Positions 24,470 through 33,950 of a stretch of DNA of 64,000 bases are shown here, in pieces. The stretch covers positions 44,643 to 108,642 of the forward strand of contig NZ_LSZQ01000011.1 in assembly GCF_001580015.1 (NCBI RefSeq), given 5' to 3'. The notes beneath the pieces were generated by a model that had not been told where the DNA came from, did no database searches, and worked only from the letters and a program-made list of their open reading frames with translations. The stretch comes from Cephaloticoccus primus. Lineage in GTDB: Bacteria > Verrucomicrobiota > Verrucomicrobiia > Opitutales > Opitutaceae. Each line of letters starts with the position of its first letter. Within the stretch, counting starts at the first letter, position 1. The position numbers and the translations under genes are program-made.

Positions 24470-25942
24470 CTAGCCGACGGAGCCTTCCATTTCGAGGTCG
24501 ATGAGGCGCTTGAGCTCGACCGAGTATTCCATCGGGAACTGGCTCGCGAGGTCGTTGATGAAACCGTTCACCGACAGGCTCATGGCCTGCGCCTCGGTGA
24601 GGCCGCGCTGCTGCATGTAGAAGATGAGTTCCTCGCTGACCTTGGAGACGGAGGCTTCGTGTTGTGTGGCGTGCTTGTCGCCGCGCACGGTGATGGCCGG
24701 ATAGGTGTCGGTGCGGCTGTTGGTGTTGATGAGCAGCGCGTCGCACTGGGTGTTGTTCTTACAGCCTTTGAGCCCCTTGCCCATCTGCACGAGGCCGCGG
24801 TAGGTGGCGCGACCCTGGCCGACGGAGATCGACTTGGAGATGATGTTGGAGGTCGTCTCATCGGCGGCGTGGATCATCTTGGCGCCGGTGTCCTGGTGCT
24901 GGCCGTCGTTGGCGAGCGCGATGGAGATGACCTCGCCGCGCGCCTTGCGGCCGCGCAGGATCACGCCCGGGTACTTCATCGTCAGGCGCGAGCCGATGTT
25001 GCAGTCGATCCACTTGATCTCGGCTTCCTCGTGCGCGAGGCCGCGCTTGGTGACGAGGTTGAAGACGTTGTTCGCCCAGTTTTGCACGGTGATGTAGCGG
25101 ATCTTCGCGCCTTTGAGGGCGACGAGCTCGACGACTGCGCTGTGCAGCGTGGAGGTGCTGAACTTGGGCGCGGTGCAGCCTTCCATATAATCCACTTCGG
25201 CGCCTTCGTCGGCGATGATGAGGGTGCGCTCGAACTGGCCGAAGTTCTCGGCGTTGATGCGAAAATAGGCCTGGAGTGGCTGGGCGACCTTGACGCCCGG
25301 GGGCACGTAGATGAAGGAGCCGCCGGAAAAGACGGCGCTGTTGAGCGCGGCGAATTTGTTGTCTCCGGTGGGGATGACCTTGCCGAAGAATTTGCGAAAC
25401 AGCTCGGGGTGCTCGCGCAGGCCTTCGGTGGAGTTGACGAAGATGACGCCCTGCTTGGCGACGATTGACTTGATGTTCGAGTACGCCGCCTCGGAGTCGA
25501 ATTGTGCCTCCACGCCCGCCAGAAACTTGCGCTCCTGCTCGGGGATGCCGAGCCGCTCGAAGGTTTCCTTGATATCGTCGGGCACCTCGTCCCAGGTGCG
25601 CTTGGGCTGCTGGCCTTGGGAGAGGTAGTAGCGGATTTTGTCGAAATGGATGTTCTCCAGATCCTTGGTGGCCCAGTGTGTGGGCAGCGGCATCGACTCA
25701 AATTTCTTTAGCGCCTTGAGCCGGAAATCGAGGAGCCAGGGCGCCTCTTTCTTCACCTGGCTGATGTAGCGGACGGTGGCCTCGCTGAGGCCGACGCCCG
25801 CATCGTACGCGTACTCCACATCGTAGGTGAAGTCGCCCTTGCTCTGGTCAATCCCTGCGATGGGGTTGGCTTGCTGCGCATCGGCGCGCAGGTCCGGCGC
25901 GGCTTCGGCAGTGGCGGCAGGGTGGGCGAGTTCGGCAGTCAT
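24470..25942 (-). CDS. sufB: Fe-S cluster assembly protein SufB
   Basis: 490 aa, the scaffold subunit of SufBCD. It has the SufB landmarks: [11 protein letters not shown] near the N-terminus, [20 protein letters not shown], the central [50 protein letters not shown], and [20 protein letters not shown] near the C-terminus with conserved polar residues that contact SufD and hold the cluster. The first 30 residues are Ala-rich and not conserved. The gene lies 61 bases downstream of sufC and 84 bases upstream of sufD, all on one strand. No sufS or sufE occurs here. Confidence 0.96.
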   Translation of the reverse strand: MTAELAHPAATAEAAPDLRADAQQANPIAGIDQSKGDFTYDVEYAYDAGVGLSEATVRYISQVKKEAPWLLDFRLKALKKFESMPLPTHWATKDLENIHFDKIRYYLSQGQQPKRTWDEVPDDIKETFERLGIPEQERKFLAGVEAQFDSEAAYSNIKSIVAKQGVIFVNSTEGLREHPELFRKFFGKVIPTGDNKFAALNSAVFSGGSFIYVPPGVKVAQPLQAYFRINAENFGQFERTLIIADEGAEVDYMEGCTAPKFSTSTLHSAVVELVALKGAKIRYITVQNWANNVFNLVTKRGLAHEEAEIKWIDCNIGSRLTMKYPGVILRGRKARGEVISIALANDGQHQDTGAKMIHAADETTSNIISKSISVGQGRATYRGLVQMGKGLKGCKNNTQCDALLINTNSRTDTYPAITVRGDKHATQHEASVSKVSEELIFYMQQRGLTEAQAMSLSVNGFINDLASQFPMEYSVELKRLIDLEMEGSVG

Positions 25943-26003
25943 TTTTTACAGGCGGGCGGCGATTGGATGATGGTCGGCTGAAAGAGGCGGCGGTGCGTGG
26001 CGC

Positions 26004-26765
26004 TCAGCTCGCCGCCGGGGCGAGCTCGTTTTGCACCCAGTCGTAGCCTTTGGCTTCGAGCTCGAGGGCGATTTCCTTGCCGCCGCTTTTTACGATGCGC
26101 CCGTCGTACATGACGTGCACGAAGTCGGGCACGATGTAGTCGAGCAGCCGCTGGTAGTGGGTGATGATCAGCGCACCAAAGCTGGCGCCGCGCATGGAGT
26201 TGATCCCGTCGGCGACGATGCGCAGCGCATCGATATCGAGCCCCGAGTCGGTCTCGTCCATCAGGACGAAGTCGGGCTCCAGCATCATCATTTGGAGGAT
26301 CTCGACGCGCTTTTTCTCCCCGCCGGAGAAGCCTTCGTTAATGGCGCGCGAGGTGAACTTACGGTCGATCTTGAGGTGATCCATCTTGGCGTAGAGCCGC
26401 TTGTAGTAGGCGACGGCGTCGAGCTCCTCGCCCTCGGGGATGCGGGCCTGGACGGCGGCGCGCAGGAAGTTCGCAAGGCTGACGCCCGGGATCTCGCTCG
26501 GGTACTGGAAGGCGAGGAAGATCCCCGCGCGGGCGCGCTCGTCGGGCTCCATGTCGCGGATCGATTTGCCGTCGAGGATGACGTCGCCCTGCGTGACGGT
26601 GTAGTCGGGATGGCCGGCGATCACCTTGGCCAGCGTGCTTTTGCCCGTGCCGTTGGGGCCCATGATGGCGTGCACTTCGCCGCCGCGCAGCGTGAGGCTC
26701 AGGCCTTTGACGATGGGCTTGTCACCGATGGCGATGTGGAGGTCTCGGATTTCCAGTGAAGACAT
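26004..26765 (-). CDS. sufC: Fe-S assembly ATPase SufC
   Basis: 253 aa ABC-type ATPase that powers SufBD. Start ATG at 26765 ([10 protein letters not shown]). Walker [11 protein letters not shown] loop [13 protein letters not shown], signature [11 protein letters not shown], Walker [15 protein letters not shown] and the H loop ITHYQRLL are intact. SufC is first of four genes (C-B-D-T), so the operon promoter should lie in the 26766-26943 gap, which I cannot resolve further. Upstream of that lies repeat element C. Confidence 0.96.
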   Translation of the reverse strand: MSSLEIRDLHIAIGDKPIVKGLSLTLRGGEVHAIMGPNGTGKSTLAKVIAGHPDYTVTQGDVILDGKSIRDMEPDERARAGIFLAFQYPSEIPGVSLANFLRAAVQARIPEGEELDAVAYYKRLYAKMDHLKIDRKFTSRAINEGFSGGEKKRVEILQMMMLEPDFVLMDETDSGLDIDALRIVADGINSMRGASFGALIITHYQRLLDYIVPDFVHVMYDGRIVKSGGKEIALELEAKGYDWVQNELAPAAS

Positions 26766-27404
26766 ATTACAAAATAGGAGGAGGAATGAGCAAAAAGCAG
26801 GTAGGGAACGCTGCGCTGCGCGGAGGCAGCTAGAGAACGAGAACGCATCCAACTCGCAACCCCCAAACCCGAAAAGCCGCCGGGCAAACGCTTTTATTCG
26901 CTGCGTAAGGACCGGGATGCAGCTCCGCCAAGCCCGCTGCCTGGCCCTGCGCGGGCAGCGGTGGTCGGTGACCACTGCCGTTTAATTTGGGAATCGGCCC
27001 CGGCGATAAAACGGGTCTGCGACCCCGCCGAAGCTCGATTCCCAAATTGGCCTCCCTGTCGCGTTGCGACACGGTCTTCGACCGTTCCATTTGGCGAGCC
27101 GCTCGCCCTCCCGCCTAGCAGCTCGTCAACTGCCCCAGAAGTTGGGCGGCGAATGAAGCGGAAAACCCGTTTGGCGAGGCAAGAAAGTTTACGGGTAAAT
27201 CTCTGCCCAACCGAAGGTCGGATCCCTTACTGTGCGGTTTGCTGCCGTGCGGAACGCACGGCAGCAAACCGCACAGTAAATGGCAGGGGACACCGTCCCC
27301 CGCCCCACGCGTAGTGGAGTCTTCGACTCTTTTATTGGGCGCAGCGCCGCGGTCGCAGACCGGGCCGCAGCGCGCGCCGCCCTTTCGTCAGGGGGCGCTT
27401 TCAC
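26766..27404. repeat. Palindromic mosaic element, copy C, with nested small units
   Basis: Gap between sufC and an ABC ATPase gene on the same strand. The element spans about 26944-27317. H1 has arms AATTTGGGAATCG (26984-26996 and 27036-27048) with a GGGTCTGCGACCC palindrome inserted in its loop. H2 is eroded. ACGGTCTTCGACCGT (27071-27085) and a GGCGAGC unit (27091-27130) are inserted next. Then come the spacer, H3, a perfect 22-bp H4 with GGAAC loop (27229-27277), and the right terminal repeat (27300-27317). Further palindromes (27317-27363) follow. The sufC promoter must lie in 26766-26943. Confidence 0.82.
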
Positions 27405-28466
27405 TCACTCGCTGGTGGCGAAGAGCTCGGCGATGATCTCTTCGAGCGGCACGTCTTCGATCGTGATGTCGGCTACGGGGCCAGTCGTCAGGATTTCCTG
27501 GGAAACGGCGACGACGGCATCGCTGGGCACGCGCAGCGTGAATTTGCCGTCCTCGGTGCGGGTGGTTTCGCCGTATCGGGAGCGCCAGTCTTCGGGGAAG
27601 GCGGCTTGGTCGCGGGAGTCCTGGAGCTCGGGCAGGAAGGTGATGATCTTCTTGCGCCCGACAGCGGGGCCGGTGCTGCCGCCGGGCATCGGCGCGTGTG
27701 CGACATCGTCGCTGGCGAGCGGCGGCGGGTTGCGCTGCTCAAGCCGGTCGAGCGCGCCGTCGTAGATTTTGCGCCCGTGGTGGATGACGATCACGCGTTC
27801 GCACAGCTCGGAGATATCAGCCATGTAGTGGCTGGTGAGCAGGATGGTGACCTTGTTGCGGCGGTTGTACTCGCGCAGGAAGTTGCGGACGGCCTTTTGC
27901 GAAATGACGTCGAGGCCGATCGTGGGCTCGTCGAGAAAGAGGACTCGCGGTCGGTGCAGCAGCGCGGCGATGAGCTCCATTTTCATGCGCTCGCCCAGCG
28001 ACAGCTCGCGCACCATGACGTTGAGCTTGGCGCGCACGTCGAGCAGGTCGAGGAGCTCGTCGAGGGTTTCCTGATACTGCACGGTGGGCAGCGCGTAGAT
28101 GGCCCGCAGCAGGTTGAAGGACTCGATGGCGGGCAAGTCCCACCAGAGCTGGTTTTTTTGACCGAGGACGAGGGCGAAGATCCGGCGGTAGGCGCTCTCG
28201 CGCTTGGCGGGGTCGAAGCCGCCGACGCGCGATGTGCCACTTGTCGGGTAAATGAGGCCAGAGAGCATCTTCAGCGTGGTCGTCTTCCCCGCGCCGTTGG
28301 GGCCGAGAAAACCGACGAACTCACCCTCGCCGATGGAGAAGGAGATGTCCTTGGCCGCGGCCAGCTCCTCAAACTCGCGTTTGAACAGTCCCTTCACCCC
28401 ACCCCAAAATCCGGGCTGCTTTTTATAGGTACGGAAGACGCGGGTGAGGTTTTGGACTTCGATCAT
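27405..28466 (-). CDS. ABC transporter ATP-binding protein
   Basis: 353 aa from ATG 28466 (MIEVQNLTRVFRTYKK). The long strand-linker FGGVKGLFKREF-like segment before the nucleotide fold is typical of ATPases of ABC-2 exporters with DUF990-type permeases. Walker A GPNGAGKTT, signature LSLGERMKMEL, Walker B RVLFLDEPTIGLD and H loop LLTSHYM are present. A C-terminal regulatory-like region (about 255-353) follows. No permease gene is adjacent: one side has element C, and the other the divergent pldA gene. Confidence 0.9.
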   Translation of the reverse strand: MIEVQNLTRVFRTYKKQPGFWGGVKGLFKREFEELAAAKDISFSIGEGEFVGFLGPNGAGKTTTLKMLSGLIYPTSGTSRVGGFDPAKRESAYRRIFALVLGQKNQLWWDLPAIESFNLLRAIYALPTVQYQETLDELLDLLDVRAKLNVMVRELSLGERMKMELIAALLHRPRVLFLDEPTIGLDVISQKAVRNFLREYNRRNKVTILLTSHYMADISELCERVIVIHHGRKIYDGALDRLEQRNPPPLASDDVAHAPMPGGSTGPAVGRKKIITFLPELQDSRDQAAFPEDWRSRYGETTRTEDGKFTLRVPSDAVVAVSQEILTTGPVADITIEDVPLEEIIAELFATSE

Positions 28467-28549
28467 GAGTGGTGGCTGGGCGGGGGACGGCGGAGGCGCA
28501 GAGGGCGCGGGTGTGCGTGGCGGCGCCGCGGCAGAGGCTGGGTAGTGAG

Positions 28550-29809
28550 ATGACTCGGGTAAGACTTGGCAGCCCAAGTCGGAGGGCATCTTCTGGCCTG
28601 GTGTCAACTTGTCGTGTCGGTTTCGTTTTTTTGCTACTCGTCGTGGGCCTTGCCCAATCGTCGCGGGCAGTCGTGTTTAACCTCGTGGCACCGGCGGAGG
28701 CGCTGCCTGCGGGCGGTGAAGTGCGGGTAGGTTTGTGGGTCTTAAATCCGGATGCAGAGGAGGCCAAGCTGCCGCTGCCAGAGCAGGTCGAGGGCACGCT
28801 TTTGAGCGAGAGTGGCCGTTGGCGAGTCACGCTGCGCACGGCGGCACAGGAGCCGGGCGTGTCGGTTAACGCGGGCGGTTTCGCAGTGCGCGAATACGTG
28901 CTCACACTGCCGCCCGCCGCCGAGGGTATCTTGATACTGGAGGTGAACGAGCCCGCTGCCGCCCGCGTCGCTCTGAGGGTCGATGCCGCGTTGCCCGCGC
29001 ACACCGAGTCCGACTTTGCCGCCCCACCGCTGCGCCACTCGACCCCCAGGCGCACGGCCGAGGCGGCGATCCAGCGCACTTTCTCGGAACGCTTCGGGCT
29101 GCACGAGCCGATCTACTTCCTCTACGGCAATGAGCCGCAGGGCGCGAAATACCAGTTCAGCTTTAAATACCGGCTATTGGGCGATGACCGCGCGCGCTCC
29201 GGCGAGCGCAGCACCGCTGTCCGCCGCGTCTACTTCGGCTACACGCAGCGCTCGCTCTGGGATATCGATAGCCTGTCGAGCCCCTTCTACGACAGCAGCT
29301 ATATGCCGGAGTTTTTTTATGAGTCGCAGCGAGTCTTCGACGAAGAGCAGTCGGGCGGCCTGCAATTTTTGGGCTATCAGATCGGGGCCAAGCACGAGTC
29401 CAACGGACGCGCGGGCCCCGATTCGCGCAGCCTCAACACCGTGTACTTCCGCCCCGCAGTGACCTTCGGAAAACTCGACTCGTGGCACCTGATCGTGGCG
29501 CCGCGCTTCTCCGCATACGTTTGGGATGTGGATGACAATCCCGACATCAGCCGCTACCGCGGCTACACCGAGCTCCAGACGATCCTCCAGTGGGGCGACG
29601 GCGTATCGCTGGCCGCGCTGGGGCGGCTCGGTCGCGGCGGCCATAAAGGCGGCCTGCAACTCGACCTCACGATTCCCATGACCTTTGAGCGCTTCTTCGA
29701 CTTCGCCGCCTACTTCCACATCCAATACTGGAACGGCTACGGGGAGAGCCTGCTCGACTACAACAAACACGGCGACGCCCTGCGCTTCGGCTTCTCGCTC
29801 CTGCGCTGA
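28550..29809 (+). CDS. pldA: Outer-membrane phospholipase A (PldA/OMPLA family)
   Basis: 419 aa from ATG 28550. A signal peptide (hydrophobic FVFLLLVVGLAQSSRA) precedes about 140 residues of a beta-rich N-terminal region not found in E. coli OMPLA. The barrel domain (about 185-419) has the catalytic His-Ser pair in AKHESNGRAG and the supporting Asn in SRSLNTVYFRP, as in OMPLA. The enzyme hydrolyses phospholipids misplaced in the outer leaflet. Divergent from the ABC ATPase gene by 83 bases, and convergent with surE across element D. Confidence 0.85.
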   Translation: MTRVRLGSPSRRASSGLVSTCRVGFVFLLLVVGLAQSSRAVVFNLVAPAEALPAGGEVRVGLWVLNPDAEEAKLPLPEQVEGTLLSESGRWRVTLRTAAQEPGVSVNAGGFAVREYVLTLPPAAEGILILEVNEPAAARVALRVDAALPAHTESDFAAPPLRHSTPRRTAEAAIQRTFSERFGLHEPIYFLYGNEPQGAKYQFSFKYRLLGDDRARSGERSTAVRRVYFGYTQRSLWDIDSLSSPFYDSSYMPEFFYESQRVFDEEQSGGLQFLGYQIGAKHESNGRAGPDSRSLNTVYFRPAVTFGKLDSWHLIVAPRFSAYVWDVDDNPDISRYRGYTELQTILQWGDGVSLAALGRLGRGGHKGGLQLDLTIPMTFERFFDFAAYFHIQYWNGYGESLLDYNKHGDALRFGFSLLR

Positions 29810-30301
29810 CGCCTGCGCCGCGGTTGAGCGGACTCCCGCTGCGCGCGGTGCGGTGGCGGGTCGCCACTTCCATTTAATTTGCGATTTTGCCCGGGCGCTT
29901 TGCGCCCGGGCAAAATCGCAAATTTACATGAATTCCCCCCTGTCGCTCCGCGAGGGGCGCAGCCCCTTTTACTCGGCGAGCCGCTCGCTGGCGGCTCGTC
30001 AGACACCCAGCTCGGTTACGGATGGGAGTGTAAACCCGTTTGGGCGAAGTTTTTGGTTAACGCGTAAATTTCCTGCCCGATCGGAGATCGGGGTATTCCC
30101 TGCATTGCGGCTTGCTCGGCGGACGGAACGTCCGACAGCAAGCCGCAATGCATATGGAAGTGGTCACCGACCACCGCCCCACGCGCAGTGGGGGCGAGGA
30201 CCCATTTTATGGGCCGCAGCGTCGTTGCCGCTGCGTGCAGAGTTTCGACTCTTTCCTCGTACGGCGGTAGGCCAATACCTCAATCGATTGAGCACTTGCG
30301 G
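29810..30301. repeat. Palindromic mosaic element, copy D
   Basis: The element spans about 29835-30191 between convergent pldA and surE. H1 is a perfect 23-bp hairpin with a TTT loop (arms 29876-29898 and 29902-29924). H2 is replaced by a GGGGCGCAGCCCC palindrome and a small unit CGAGCCG-CTCGCTGG-CGGCTCG (29977-29998). The spacer, H3 (GCCCGATCGGAGATCGGG), H4 (arms TGCATTGCGGCTTGCT, 30101-30116 and 30137-30152), GGTCACCGACC, and the right terminal repeat (30174-30191) follow. AGAGTTTCGACTCT (30239-30252) lies beyond it. Confidence 0.85.
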
Positions 30302-31081
30302 TTACACGGGTGCGCCCAGCCGCGAGTAGTCGAGGATCGTGTGGCTGATCGCTCCGGCGGCGAGCGCGGCGAAGTCGGTGGGCAGCCCCTCTGGCGAGAC
30401 GTCGCGCCCGTCCGTCCATTGAAAGGAGTGTCCGCACTCCTCGCTCGCTGCGCTGAATTGCCCGGGCGCGCAGAGGTGCGCGGGCCAGGTGCGGCGCAGT
30501 GGAGCATCGCTGCGGCAGGGGTTGGGGAAGTTGATGTTGTGGACCGTAAAGCCCTCGCGCGGCGTCTCCGGCAGCAGCTCTCCCGCCAGTCGCGCGGCGT
30601 GTCGGGCGGCCGTCCTCAGGCTGGCGAGCAGCGCATCGTCGGGTTCTCCCGCGTGCTCCTTCAGGTAGGTGTAAACCTCCTTTTTCGCATCGAGCGAAAA
30701 CGCGATTGCGGGCAGTCCGTGCAGGGCGCCTTCCCATGCGGCGCCGACCGTGCCGCTGGCGATGATGAAGGCCAGGCTCGCGTTGCAGCCGACGTTGATC
30801 CCGCTGACGACGCCGTCGATCGGCTCGGCGATCAAGTGCTCGAGCCCGATGTTCACGCAATCGGCGGGCGTGCCATCGACCGTCCACGTGGGGCCGCCCA
30901 AGTCGGGGTTGACCGGCTCGGAGCGCAGCGCGCGTGTGGTCGTCTTGGCGGCACCCATGCCGCTTTGCTCCTTGGCCGGGGCGACGACGTAGAGCTGATG
31001 TCCGGCCCCCTTTAGCGCGAAACAAAGCTCATGGAGAAAGACCGAGTCGATACCGTCATCATTAGTCACAAGGAGTCTCAT
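30302..31081 (-). CDS. surE: 5'/3'-nucleotidase SurE
   Basis: 259 aa from ATG 31081 (MRLLVTNDDG). SurE removes phosphate from nucleoside 5'- and 3'-monophosphates. The DDG metal motif (LLVTNDDGID), the VVAPAKEQSG block, the conserved VDGTPADCV, VVSGINVGCNA and SGTVGAAWEG loops, and NINFPNP are present. Family members are often near pcm and rpoS, but not here. Upstream is a 178-base gap to the cysN stop, with no clear features. Confidence 0.94.
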   Translation of the reverse strand: MRLLVTNDDGIDSVFLHELCFALKGAGHQLYVVAPAKEQSGMGAAKTTTRALRSEPVNPDLGGPTWTVDGTPADCVNIGLEHLIAEPIDGVVSGINVGCNASLAFIIASGTVGAAWEGALHGLPAIAFSLDAKKEVYTYLKEHAGEPDDALLASLRTAARHAARLAGELLPETPREGFTVHNINFPNPCRSDAPLRRTWPAHLCAPGQFSAASEECGHSFQWTDGRDVSPEGLPTDFAALAAGAISHTILDYSRLGAPV

Positions 31082-31259
31082 AGTTCCCGCGCAGTCTCCG
31101 CTCCTCCCGCCCCTTGTCAGCCCTTTTGGGAGGGCCAACGACCCTTTTTGTCCTGCAGAGCGAGCGATCCTTCTCCGAGTCCGCTGCTCTCCCCACTTGT
31201 GGGGAGGGCAGCGTGTTTTACCTTAGCGCGGCGGGCCGTAGCTCTGCTGGAGGTGGTTT

Positions 31260-32786
31260 TTAGATGACGAAGTCGCCGTCTTCGTCGGGGCGGACGAGGG
31301 CCTTGGGCGGCAGGAGCATGCCTGCGGCCAGCGTGGCGTGGGAGGCGGGGTCGATGAGGATGAAGGCGCCCGTCTGCCGGTTGGTTTTGTAGCCGTCGTA
31401 AATCAGTGGAGTGGCGGTGCGCAGCCGGATCTCGCCGAGGTCGTTTAGCGCGAGCCCATCGGGCGCGTCGCCGGGCTCCAGGCTGGTGACGTCGATGCGG
31501 TGAGTGATCGCGCTGACGATGGCCTGAGTGGTCAGCGAGGTGTGCTTGAGCAGGAGCTTGCGGCCTGCGGTGAGCGCGCGCGGGTGCATCCAGCAGAGTT
31601 TCGCGCTGAGCTCGGTGCCTGCGCCGGGCAGGTCGTCGAGGCCGACGATCATCTGGCCGCGGCTGATGTCGATGTCGTGCTCCAGCAGGAGCGTGACGGA
31701 CTGCGGGCAAAAGGCTTCTTCGACTTCGCCGTCGTAGGTGTGGATGGCCTTCACGCGGGTGGTGATGCCGCTGGGCAGGACGACGACTTGCTGGCCGCGC
31801 TGCACGACACCGCCTGCGAGCTGGCCGCTGACGCCGCGAAAGTCGTGCAGTGCAGGATCGTCGGGCCGGTTGGGCCGGTTAACCCACTGGACGGGCAGGC
31901 GCAGTCCCTGGAGGTTGCGGTCGCTGGCGATGTGGACGGTCTCCAGATGGCCGAGGAGGCTGGGGCCGGTGTACCAGGGCGTCTTGTCGGAGAGGCTGAC
32001 GACGTTGTCGCCACCGAGCGCGCTGATGGGGATGAACTTGACGTCCTGGATGTCGAGGCGCGGGAGGAATTTTTCGAAATCGGCGCGGATCTCCTCGAAA
32101 CGTTCCTGCGACCAATCGACCAGGTCCATTTTGTTAACGGCGACGACGAGGTGCGGGATGCGCAGGAGCGAGGCGATGGCGGTGTGGCGGCGGCTCTGCT
32201 CGATGACGCCGCTGCGCGCATCGACGAGGACGATGGAGAGGTTGGCGGTGGAGGCGCCGGTCACCATGTTGCGCGTGTACTGGGTGTGCCCGGGCGTGTC
32301 GGCGATGATGAACTTGCGGCGCGGCGTGGCGAAGTAGCGGTAGGCGACGTCGATGGTGATGCCTTGCTCGCGCTCGGCGCGGAGTCCGTCGGTGAGGTTG
32401 GCGAGGTTGATCTGGCCGCCGCCGGTGAGATCGGCCGAGCGTTCGAGGGCTTCGAGCTGGTCTTCCATCAGCGACTTGGAGTCGTAGAGGAGGCGGCCGA
32501 TGAGGGTGGACTTGCCGTCGTCTACGCTGCCGCAGGTGTTGAAGCGCAGCAGGTCGACAGGGGCCACAGGCCCTTTTTCTGTCGCGTCGCCACTTGGCGC
32601 AGCCAGATGGTTTGTCGGGTGGCGCGCAGTCGTGGCCGGAGCGGCGGGCGCGTTGGCTGGCCGCGCTGCGTGCTCCCGTATCGGGGCCGGGTCGTCGGGC
32701 AAAAGAGTGGTCGTACCTGGGTGCGAGCCGGTGGTTTGAGTTTCTGGCTCGGCAGGAGAGGCGGGAGTGCGGGCTGTGAGAGACAT
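31260..32786 (-). CDS. cysN: Sulfate adenylyltransferase large (GTPase) subunit
   Basis: 508 aa from ATG 32786 (MSLTARTP). CysN couples GTP hydrolysis to the formation of adenosine 5'-phosphosulfate by CysD. GTPase motifs: GSVDDGKST (G1, residue about 86), DTPGHTQYTRNM (G3) and NKMDLVDW (G4), followed by EF-Tu-like beta-barrel domains. It has no C-terminal APS kinase fusion. The first 75 residues are Ala/Pro/Thr-rich and about 45 longer than in E. coli, and the nucleotide 16-mer CGCCACTTGGCGCAGC here (32588-32603) also occurs in the cysI tail. Last gene of cysI-H-D-N. Confidence 0.95.
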   Translation of the reverse strand: MSLTARTPASPAEPETQTTGSHPGTTTLLPDDPAPIREHAARPANAPAAPATTARHPTNHLAAPSGDATEKGPVAPVDLLRFNTCGSVDDGKSTLIGRLLYDSKSLMEDQLEALERSADLTGGGQINLANLTDGLRAEREQGITIDVAYRYFATPRRKFIIADTPGHTQYTRNMVTGASTANLSIVLVDARSGVIEQSRRHTAIASLLRIPHLVVAVNKMDLVDWSQERFEEIRADFEKFLPRLDIQDVKFIPISALGGDNVVSLSDKTPWYTGPSLLGHLETVHIASDRNLQGLRLPVQWVNRPNRPDDPALHDFRGVSGQLAGGVVQRGQQVVVLPSGITTRVKAIHTYDGEVEEAFCPQSVTLLLEHDIDISRGQMIVGLDDLPGAGTELSAKLCWMHPRALTAGRKLLLKHTSLTTQAIVSAITHRIDVTSLEPGDAPDGLALNDLGEIRLRTATPLIYDGYKTNRQTGAFILIDPASHATLAAGMLLPPKALVRPDEDGDFVI

Positions 32787-32937
32787 GGAAAAGGGCTCGG
32801 AGAAATCGGTGTACTGATGTGTGTGGCGGGGGCGGATGTCTGGTGGTTGGCGTGCGCGCGAGCAGGAGGCGGCGAGCGGGTTTGGCACGGCTGGCTCGGG
32901 CGCAGCACGTGTGGCGGCGTACGCGCGCGCAGTGCGT

Positions 32938-33849
32938 TTAGAAGTAGCCGGCTTTCTTGCGGTCTTCCATGGCGGCTTCGGCGCTGCGGTCGTCGGCGCG
33001 TGCGGCGCGCTCGGTGATGCGTGCGGCGGCGATCTCGGTGAGGATGTCGTCCACGTCGTCAGCGGGGGACTCGATCATGCCGGTGGATATGATGTCGCCG
33101 ATGGTGCGCACGCGCACGTTGAGCTCGCGCACGGTTTCGCTGGGCTTGGGCGGGGCGAGCTCGGAGACGGGCAACCACTGGCCGCTGCGGCGCACGCATT
33201 GGCGCGGGTGGGTGAAGTAGATGCTGGGGACTTCGAGCTGCTCGCGTTTGATGTATTCCCACACGTCCATCTCCGTCCAGTTGGAGATGGGGAAGGCGCG
33301 CATGTGCTCACCGGAGTTTACGCGGGTGTTGTAGAGGTTCCAGATTTCGGGACGCTGGTTTTTCGGATCCCACTGGCCGAAGCTGTCGCGAAAGGAAAAG
33401 AAGCGTTCCTTGGCGCGGGCTTTTTCTTCGTCGCGGCGGGCGCCGCCGATCAGGCAGTCGAAGCGAAATTCCTCGATGGCGGCGAGCAGCGTCGGGATTT
33501 GGAGCCGGTTGCGCGAGGTCTCGCCTTCGGTGGGCGTGGCGATGCCGTTGGCGATGGCGTCCTCGACCTTGCGCACGATGAGCCGCGCGCCGAGCTGGGC
33601 GGCGCGGTGGTCGCGGAAGGTGTTGAGCTCGGGGAAGTGGTGGCCGGTATCGACGTTGAGCAGAGGCATCGGGATGTCCGAGGGGCGAAAGGCTTTCTCG
33701 GCGAGGCGCAGCAGGCAGATGGAGTCCTTACCGCCGGAGAAGAGCAGCGCGGGGCGCTCAAATTCGCCGGCGACTTCGCGCATGATGTGGATCGCTTCAG
33801 TTTCGAGGTACTGGAGGTGGTCGAGGTGGTAGTTGGTGCGGCTGCTCAC
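32938..33849 (-). CDS. cysD: Sulfate adenylyltransferase small subunit
   Basis: 303 aa from a GTG at 33849, matching the E. coli length and N-terminus (LDHLQYLETEAIHIMREV). CysD adenylylates sulfate with ATP, driven by CysN. It has the PP-loop FSGGKDSICLL, VDTGHHFPE, GGARRDEEKARAKERFFS and a C-terminal region rich in charged residues. It lies 101 bases after cysH and 151 bases before cysN; that last gap has no recognisable feature. Confidence 0.95.
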   Translation of the reverse strand: MSSRTNYHLDHLQYLETEAIHIMREVAGEFERPALLFSGGKDSICLLRLAEKAFRPSDIPMPLLNVDTGHHFPELNTFRDHRAAQLGARLIVRKVEDAIANGIATPTEGETSRNRLQIPTLLAAIEEFRFDCLIGGARRDEEKARAKERFFSFRDSFGQWDPKNQRPEIWNLYNTRVNSGEHMRAFPISNWTEMDVWEYIKREQLEVPSIYFTHPRQCVRRSGQWLPVSELAPPKPSETVRELNVRVRTIGDIISTGMIESPADDVDDILTEIAAARITERAARADDRSAEAAMEDRKKAGYF

Positions 33850-33950
33850 TTCAGTGGATTGTGCTTCGCGGTTAACCGGAGAGTTTGGGAGGGCGGGAGG
33901 GTGTGGTGATGTGCGCTTCGTGTGGCGGAGCGCTGCGTGCGTTCGCGGCT

